Positions 6,424 to 10,718 of a stretch of DNA of 10,718 nt are shown here, in pieces. A program made the translations under genes and the position numbers. Position 1 is the stretch's first letter; each line of letters opens with the position of its first letter. The DNA is from Chloroflexota bacterium. Its GTDB lineage: Bacteria > Chloroflexota > Limnocylindria > P2-11E. A model generated the notes under the pieces. That model searched no databases. It was given only the letters and a program-made list of their open reading frames with translations, and was not told the origin of the DNA. The stretch lies in contig VBGU01000104.1 in assembly GCA_005881085.1 (NCBI GenBank), positions 1 to 10,718 on the forward strand. The letters run 5' to 3'.

Positions 6424-6430
6424 TCACGGA

Positions 6431-7054
6431 GTGGCAGACCGGTTCGTCACCCGGGGATTCGTCGGGCGTCGGGAGCCGGCGGGGTCAGCCCAGGCCGCTC
6501 GGATCCCGCCCGGTCAGCACCTGGTCAAGGACTTCCCCGTCCTCTCGGCCGGTCCGACGCCGCGGACGCCGCTGGCATCGTGGTCATTCAAGATCGAAGG
6601 CCTCGTCACGGAGCCGGTCTCGTGGGGATGGGATGAATTCCAGAAACTTCCCGCGCAGGACTTTGTGAAGGACATCTCGTGCGTGACGAAATGGACGAAG
6701 CTCGACACCCACTGGCGTGGTGTGAGCGTCGATATCCTGCTTGAGCACGTCGAGCTGAACAGGCGTGCGGCGTTCGTGACCGCGTTCTCCGACGGCGGGT
6801 ACACAACGAACATCCCGCTTCCCGATCTCATCGACGGCCAGGCGTTCGTCGCGTACGACTACGAGGGCAAGCCGCTCGCGCCCCAGCACGGCGGACCCGC
6901 ACGCCTCGTCGTGCCGCACCTGTACTTCTGGAAGAGCGCGAAGTGGGTGCGCGGCCTGCGGCTGATGGAGCGTGACGAGCCCGGCTTCTGGGAATCGCTC
7001 GGATACAACAACCACGGTGACCCGTGGAAAGAAGAGCGGTATACCGGCGACTGA
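6431..7054 (+). CDS. Sulfite oxidase-fold molybdopterin-dependent oxidoreductase (cytoplasmic, YedY/MsrP-related)
   Basis: Molybdenum-cofactor enzyme of the sulfite oxidase fold (COG2041), 207 residues. It shows the molybdenum-ligating Cys84 in DISCVTKWTK, then WRGVSVDILLE (95-105), a D-GYTTNIPL substrate-loop segment (121-130) and the cofactor-binding GGPARLVVPHLYFWKSAKWV (154-173), with GYNNHGDPW near the end. It has only the cofactor domain: no heme-b5 domain, no C-terminal dimerisation domain and no Tat signal, so it should work as a small cytoplasmic enzyme. The family includes sulfite oxidases and methionine-sulfoxide reductases (MsrP), and the true substrate is unknown. GTG at 6431 is the likely start, without a Shine-Dalgarno site but with a possible TACGCT -10 box. 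The flavin reductase gene follows after 3 bp and probably supplies electrons. Confidence 0.9.
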   Translation: MADRFVTRGFVGRREPAGSAQAARIPPGQHLVKDFPVLSAGPTPRTPLASWSFKIEGLVTEPVSWGWDEFQKLPAQDFVKDISCVTKWTKLDTHWRGVSVDILLEHVELNRRAAFVTAFSDGGYTTNIPLPDLIDGQAFVAYDYEGKPLAPQHGGPARLVVPHLYFWKSAKWVRGLRLMERDEPGFWESLGYNNHGDPWKEERYTGD

Positions 7055-7057
7055 CTG

Positions 7058-7795
7058 ATGAAACGTACGCTCGAGTGGCAGATCGCCACGGTCACGAGTC
7101 TTCGAAACGAAACACCCGAGGTGAAGACGCTCACGCTGAGCCTCCCTGACTGGACGGCGCACCGGCCCGGGCAGCACTACGACGTCCGCCTCACCGCAGA
7201 GGACGGCTACTCGACGCAACGGAGCTACTCGGTCGCATCCGAGCCAGAACGCAAGGGAGAGATAGACATCACCGTCGAGCGGATCGCCGACGGCGAGGTC
7301 TCCGCCTTCCTGCTCGACACCGTGGGCGTCGGCGATCGCTTTGAGGTCCGCGGTCCGATCGGCGGGTATTTCGTCTGGGACAAGTCGCTCGGCGGTCCGC
7401 TGCTGCTCGTCGGTGGTGGGTCGGGAGTCGTCCCCCTCATGGCGATGCTTCGGCACCGCGCAGTCGCGGGCGTGAAGGATCCCGCGCGGCTTCTCTACAG
7501 CGCGCGAAGCTACGAGCAGATCATTTACCGTCAGGAGCTCGAGATGCTCGCTCAAAAGAATGGCCTCACCGTCGCGTACACGCTGACCCGGACCCAGCCC
7601 TCGGGCTGGAAGGGTTACACGCGACGGATCGACGATGCGATGCTGAAAGATGTGAGCGCACCGCTCGGTCCGAACGCCCTCGCGTACATATGCGGCCCGA
7701 CCGCGCTCGTCGAGGTCGCCGCGGACGGCCTCGAGCGCGTGGGACTGCCCGCCGAACGCATCCGCACCGAACGCTTCGGGCCGAGCGGCACATGA
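7058..7795 (+). CDS. Ferredoxin reductase-type FAD/NAD(P)H oxidoreductase
   Basis: Ferredoxin-NADP reductase superfamily flavoprotein, 245 residues. Domains in order: an FAD-binding beta barrel with RPGQHYDV (36-43), RSYSVAS (55-61, FAD phosphate and isoalloxazine site) and GEVSAFLLD (79-87); then the NAD(P) domain with LLVGGGSGVVPLMAML (116-131), LLYSARSYEQIIY (145-157) and the C-terminal YICGPTALVEVAADGL (210-225) and ERFG. No iron-sulfur cysteine cluster follows, so the protein ends at the flavin. It lies 3 bp after the molybdenum enzyme gene and overlaps DUF6510 by ATGA. The likely role is to move electrons between NAD(P)H and the molybdenum enzyme, much as Fre/MsrQ feed MsrP in other bacteria. 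That pairing is inferred from gene order. Confidence 0.9.
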   Translation: MKRTLEWQIATVTSLRNETPEVKTLTLSLPDWTAHRPGQHYDVRLTAEDGYSTQRSYSVASEPERKGEIDITVERIADGEVSAFLLDTVGVGDRFEVRGPIGGYFVWDKSLGGPLLLVGGGSGVVPLMAMLRHRAVAGVKDPARLLYSARSYEQIIYRQELEMLAQKNGLTVAYTLTRTQPSGWKGYTRRIDDAMLKDVSAPLGPNALAYICGPTALVEVAADGLERVGLPAERIRTERFGPSGT

Positions 7796-8061
7796 CCAGT
7801 CCGAAGGACGAAATGGTGCTCGACGGCAACGCGGTCGCGGGCACGCTTGCCGAGATCTACGGTGACGACATGACGACCGTCCTCGCCGAATGCACGAGCT
7901 GCGGAAACGTCGATCACATCGGCGGGCTGATCGCATACGTCCACGCGCCGGGCATCGTGCTGCGGTGCACCGCCTGCGCGACGATCATGATCCGCATCGT
8001 TCAGACGCCGAAGCGCACCCTCGTTGACGTCCGCGGAAAGCGCATACCACCGCCCCCTTGA
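7792..8061 (+). CDS. DUF6510 family zinc-ribbon protein
   Basis: Small protein of 89 residues with two CxxC pairs, Cys34-Cys37 (ECTSCGN) and Cys59-Cys62 (RCTACA), arranged like a rubredoxin-type zinc ribbon. The N-terminal LDGNAVAGTLAEIY and the C-terminal TPKRTLVDVRG match my recollection of DUF6510, a family often found beside sulfite-oxidase-like enzymes and ferredoxin reductases. Its function is unknown. A metal-binding accessory or adaptor role for the two preceding enzymes is plausible but unproven. ATG at 7792 is chosen because it overlaps the reductase stop (ATGA). The frame is open further upstream, to 7690, but that part runs inside the reductase gene. The C-terminus ends in four prolines and its TGA overlaps the TTG start of the ABC exporter. 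Confidence 0.82.
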   Translation: MTSPKDEMVLDGNAVAGTLAEIYGDDMTTVLAECTSCGNVDHIGGLIAYVHAPGIVLRCTACATIMIRIVQTPKRTLVDVRGKRIPPPP

Positions 8062-9935
8062 TCTTCTGGGGACGCGGCGACCGCATCGAGCCACCGCCCG
8101 AGCGGCGCCAGGTTCGTCGAATACCCCGCGTTCTGGGATCGTCTTTCCGCCTCGTCTGGGAGGCGGCGCCGGGCCGGTTCCTCACGAGCCTCGCCCCGCA
8201 GATCGTGACCGCGATCACGACGGGGGCGCAGCTCGTGATCACGAGAGACCTCATTGCCGCGGTCCTCGCGACCGGGAGCGGAGGCGACCTCGGCCGCGTC
8301 GGGACGCTCCTCGGCGAGATGATCGGGCTGAGCCTGATCTCGAGCGCCGCGGGACTCGTCCAGAACCAGCAGCAGTCGATGCTTTCCGCGATCGTCGAGA
8401 GGCACACGAACTCGGTCCTGCTCGATCGGATCATCGCCATCGACCTCAAGCGCTTCGAGACTCCCGAATTCCAGGACCTCCTGCGCCGCGCGATGAACGC
8501 GATGGGGCGGATGATGGGAGTCACCGGTTCGGCGATCGGACTGGCGCGCAGCCTGTTCCTCATCATCGGCGTCGCCGCGGCCCTCTACATCCTGCAGCCG
8601 ATCCTGCTCGTGCTCGCGATCGTCGGCTTCGTCCCAATGTGGCTGGCGAGCGCCGCGAGCAGCCGCCAGACCTATCACTTCTGGCGATCGATGACGCCGA
8701 ACGAGCGCAAGCGGAACTACATCTTCGGCCTCTTCACGAGTCGCGAGTACGCCAAAGAGCTGCGTGCGTTCGCTCTAGCTCCGTACATGCGCAACCTGTA
8801 CGAACGGCTTTCCAACGAACGCTTGAAGGAGCTCGCCGCGAACCTGCGCAAGCGCGCTCGCTACCAGATCATGAGCACCGGCGCGTCGTCGCTCGTGACG
8901 GCACTCACGTACGGAGCACTCGCGTATCTCGTGATCGAGCACCGCATCGGTGTCGCGGAGGCCGGCGCGGCTGTCGCCGCGAGCCAGCAGCTCTCAGGGC
9001 AGCTCTCGAGCGTCGTCAGCAACATGACGCAGCTCTACGAAGCGAGCCTCTTCCTCGAAGACTGGGAAGAGTTCAACTCGCTCGCGCCCGCACGCGCGCC
9101 GGCGCTTGCCGAACGCGCCGCGCCGTTCGATCGCATCGACCTCGACCATGTGTCCTTCCGTTATCCGCCATCGGCGTCGAAGGACGGCGGCCCGGCGCTT
9201 CCGTCGCGCCTCGCGCTCGACGATGTGTCGCTCGAGATCCGGGCCGGCGAAGTGATCGCTCTTGTCGGCGAGAACGGATCGGGTAAGACCACGCTCGCGA
9301 AGGTGCTCTCGGGTCTCTACCGCCCCGACTCCGGCCGCATGCTCTGGGACGGCGAGGACGTGGCGGCGCACGATCAGAGCTGGATCTACGAGCGCGTTGC
9401 CGTGCTGTTCCAGGATTTCGCGCGGTTCATGCTCACGGTGCGCGAGAACATCGGGCTCGGCCGTGTGGAGAACCTCGAGGATCTCGAATCCATCATCCGA
9501 TCGGCGGAACGGGCCGGCGCCGATTCGTTCGTGAACGCGTGGCCCGACACGTACGACACGGTGCTGGGGCCATATTTCATGGGCGGGAAGGACGTCTCGA
9601 TAGGCCAGTGGCAGCGCATCGCCCTCGCCCGCGCCTTCTTCCGAGATGCTCCGCTCGTCATCCTGGACGAGCCGACCGCGGCGCTCGACGCGCGCGCCGA
9701 GCACGATCTCTTCACGCGGATGCGCGACCTCTTCAGCGGTCGCTCCGTCCTGCTCATCTCGCATCGGTTCTCTAGCGTCCGCTCGGCCGACCGCATCTAC
9801 GTCCTACACGAGGGTCGAGTCGTCGAGAACGGAACGCACGACGAGCTCATGCACCTCGGCGGACGCTACGCCGAGCTCTTCACCATGCAGGCATCCGCGT
9901 ATCTCGCACCGAGCCGAGAGCGGGTGGCTCCCTAG
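8058..9935 (+). CDS. Type I ABC exporter half-transporter (fused membrane and ATPase domains)
   Basis: Half-transporter of 625 residues that would act as a dimer. Residues about 35-320 form the transmembrane domain, with hydrophobic stretches near 44-70, 86-101, 160-179, 182-200 and 276-293. The ATPase domain spans about 358-612: A-loop Tyr369, Walker A GENGSGKT (404-411), Q-loop FQDF (451-454), signature VSIGQWQR (513-520, a variant of LSGGQ), Walker B LVILDEPTAALD (533-544) and H-loop His569. About 10 extra residues lie between FRYP and LALDDVSL. No peptidase domain is present. The start is TTG 8058, overlapping the DUF6510 stop by TTGA. I found no in-frame ATG or GTG close by that would give a better N-terminus. 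The substrate is unknown. The overlap places it in the same transcript as the molybdenum cluster. Confidence 0.9.
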   Translation: MIFWGRGDRIEPPPERRQVRRIPRVLGSSFRLVWEAAPGRFLTSLAPQIVTAITTGAQLVITRDLIAAVLATGSGGDLGRVGTLLGEMIGLSLISSAAGLVQNQQQSMLSAIVERHTNSVLLDRIIAIDLKRFETPEFQDLLRRAMNAMGRMMGVTGSAIGLARSLFLIIGVAAALYILQPILLVLAIVGFVPMWLASAASSRQTYHFWRSMTPNERKRNYIFGLFTSREYAKELRAFALAPYMRNLYERLSNERLKELAANLRKRARYQIMSTGASSLVTALTYGALAYLVIEHRIGVAEAGAAVAASQQLSGQLSSVVSNMTQLYEASLFLEDWEEFNSLAPARAPALAERAAPFDRIDLDHVSFRYPPSASKDGGPALPSRLALDDVSLEIRAGEVIALVGENGSGKTTLAKVLSGLYRPDSGRMLWDGEDVAAHDQSWIYERVAVLFQDFARFMLTVRENIGLGRVENLEDLESIIRSAERAGADSFVNAWPDTYDTVLGPYFMGGKDVSIGQWQRIALARAFFRDAPLVILDEPTAALDARAEHDLFTRMRDLFSGRSVLLISHRFSSVRSADRIYVLHEGRVVENGTHDELMHLGGRYAELFTMQASAYLAPSRERVAP

Positions 9936-9939
9936 CGCG

Positions 9940-9946
9940 AGGAGGT
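9940..9946 (+). promoter_or_regulatory. Strong Shine-Dalgarno site ahead of a 17-codon reading frame
   Basis: AGGAGGT lies four bases before GTG 9951 and is close to a perfect anti-16S match. It is the best ribosome site noticed in the window, where most genes have none. It serves the short frame 9951-10004 and is too far (over 50 bases) from the lipoprotein ATG at 10001 to act on it directly. Confidence 0.55.
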
Positions 9947-9950
9947 TACC

Positions 9951-10004
9951 GTGGGCTCGCATCTAGAAGTGCGGCTCATCGGACGCTACAGTCGGAACGG
10001 ATGA
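9951..10004 (+). CDS. Possible 17-residue leader peptide upstream of the DUF3048 lipoprotein
   Basis: A GTG-started frame of 17 codons (MGSHLEVRLIGRYSRNG) lies in the 65-bp gap between the ABC exporter and the lipoprotein gene. The support is positional. It has an optimally spaced AGGAGGT, and its TGA (10002-10004) overlaps the lipoprotein ATG (10001-10003) as ATGA, the arrangement used for translational coupling throughout this window. The peptide has no recognisable motif, no run of one amino acid that would suggest attenuation, and no homology that I can name. It could be a real leader whose translation delivers ribosomes to the weakly started lipoprotein gene, or a chance frame behind a purine-rich tract. 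Confidence 0.4.
   Translation: MGSHLEVRLIGRYSRNG
9987..9992 (+). promoter_or_regulatory. Possible -10 box of a leaderless promoter for the lipoprotein gene
   Basis: TACAGT fits TANNNT and ends 8 bases before ATG 10001, the same geometry as TACGCT before GTG 6431. No clear -35 box is seen. If real, the lipoprotein could be transcribed from here without a leader, which would compete with the coupled-leader reading of the same gap. Confidence 0.25.
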
Positions 10005-10718
10005 GGAAGGGCGCGCCGCACATACTCTCGTTTGCCCTCGTCGCGGTCCTGCTCGCCGCATGCAGCTCTCCCGTCGCGACGCCGGGCGCGTCGACGCAAA
10101 CGCAGACCGCCGCACCGGTGCCCACCGTCGAACCGACGCTCGCTCCGGACGCTCCCTGCAGGAACTGCTGGCCGCTGACCGGCAAGCCGCTGAAGCTCGC
10201 TGCGGCGGACAAGCGGGCTCTCCTGGTGAAGATCGACAACGTCCCTCTCGCGCGCCCCCATTACGGGCTCACGCAGGCCGACATGGTCTTCGAGATCCTG
10301 GTCGAGGGCTTCGCGACGCGGCTTGCCGTTGTCTTTCACTCGCAGGACCCGCAAACGATCGGAAACATCCGCAGCGCACGTCTTGCCGATCGATCGCTCA
10401 CGCCGATGGTCCGAGGCGCCCTCGTGTACTCAGGAACGTCCGCGTATGAGATGCCGCTGATTCAGGGCGACGCGGCGAACGGGAAGTACGTCGACCTCTC
10501 GGCCGACTACACCAGCGGCTATTACCGCGTGACCTTCCGACCGGGTCCGTACAACATGTTCACGAGCGCCGCCGCGATGCGGCAGGCGATCGCGGCGCAC
10601 GGCGCCGACACACCGCAGCAGATCCCGTCGTGGGGATTCCTCGCGGCGACCGATCATGTGGCAACGATCGCGGGCATGGCCGGCGGAGTCGCCGCGACGG
10701 AGCTCACGATCCCGTACC
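10001..10718 (+). CDS. DUF3048 (YerB-type) lipoprotein, 3' truncated by the window end
   Basis: Secreted lipoprotein, with 239 codons visible before the window ends in mid-gene. The N-terminus is a signal peptide with a basic start (MRK), a hydrophobic core (residues 8-20) and lipobox LLAAC with Cys21 as the lipidated residue. A Thr/Pro/Ala-rich linker follows (about 22-52). The DUF3048 domain then begins with WPLTGKP (57-63), LLVKIDNVPLARPHYGLTQA (74-93), VEGFATRLAVVFHSQDP (101-117) and the hallmark GNIRSARLADRSL (121-133), followed by ALVYSGTS. The DUF3048 function is not established; the B. subtilis member is YerB. Oddly, a CRNC pair (Cys53, Cys56) sits just before the domain. ATG 10001 is the only sensible start for the signal peptide. 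Its ribosome site is weak (GGAACGG), so coupling to the short upstream frame or leaderless initiation is possible. Confidence 0.88.
   Translation, partial: MRKGAPHILSFALVAVLLAACSSPVATPGASTQTQTAAPVPTVEPTLAPDAPCRNCWPLTGKPLKLAAADKRALLVKIDNVPLARPHYGLTQADMVFEILVEGFATRLAVVFHSQDPQTIGNIRSARLADRSLTPMVRGALVYSGTSAYEMPLIQGDAANGKYVDLSADYTSGYYRVTFRPGPYNMFTSAAAMRQAIAAHGADTPQQIPSWGFLAATDHVATIAGMAGGVAATELTIPY

Noticed and set aside
6584..7936. A 450-codon minus-strand open frame over the molybdenum cluster
   Set aside because: The plus strand encodes two proteins with complete family motifs. The minus translation shows no motifs and is a shadow.
8024..9286. A 420-codon plus-strand open frame overlapping the ABC exporter
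   Set aside because: It is out of frame with the exporter, which has all ABC motifs. The composition is Arg/Pro/Ala-rich without domains.
10060..10657. Closed open frames of 129 codons (+, 10060-10449) and 75 codons (-, 10430-10657) near the window end
   Set aside because: The true gene is the longer frame from ATG 10001, which stays open to the edge and carries a lipobox and DUF3048 motifs. The others are shadows.

Overview
The window is a compact, GC-rich stretch of bacterial chromosome with almost no non-coding DNA. Neighbouring genes repeatedly overlap by 4 bases (GTGA, ATGA, TTGA), GTG and TTG starts are used, and most starts lack a clear Shine-Dalgarno sequence. A DUF3048 (YerB-type) lipoprotein, a two-halved COG3559-type ABC permease and a DUF6510 gene together fit an uncultured Chloroflexota-like (or actinobacterial) genome. 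That taxonomic guess is low confidence. I see no tRNA, rRNA, CRISPR array, insertion sequence or phage gene, and no stretch over 300 bases without a gene.

Region 1 (1-2726, + strand) is a glycerol catabolism operon. A 5'-truncated glpD (glycerol-3-phosphate dehydrogenase) overlaps glpK (glycerol kinase) by GTGA. Both genes are broken by a frame change. At both breaks the reading frame shifts and a short piece normally present in the family is missing: about 35 nt in glpD near 471-476 and about 22 nt in glpK near 1701-1709. Either glycerol use has recently been lost, or the assembly is wrong at two places.

Region 2 (6398 down to 2723, - strand) is a four-gene operon: a pyridoxamine-phosphate-oxidase-like flavoprotein, an ABC ATPase, a 12-helix ABC-2 permease with an internal duplication, and a short glycerophosphodiester phosphodiesterase. 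Its last gene converges on glpK, and the two genes share the palindrome CTAG as stop codons.

Region 3 (6431-9935, + strand) diverges from region 2 across only 32 bp. It encodes a cytoplasmic sulfite-oxidase-fold molybdenum enzyme, an FAD/NAD(P)H reductase without an iron-sulfur centre, a small DUF6510 zinc-ribbon protein, and a type I ABC exporter half-transporter. The spacings are 3 bp, a 4-bp overlap and a 4-bp overlap. The simplest reading is an NAD(P)H-driven molybdenum redox pair with a small accessory protein and a co-expressed exporter. The substrate is unknown.

Region 4 (9936-10718, + strand) starts with the strongest Shine-Dalgarno sequence noticed in the window. It serves a 17-codon reading frame that ends in an ATGA overlap with a DUF3048 lipoprotein gene, which runs off the window end.
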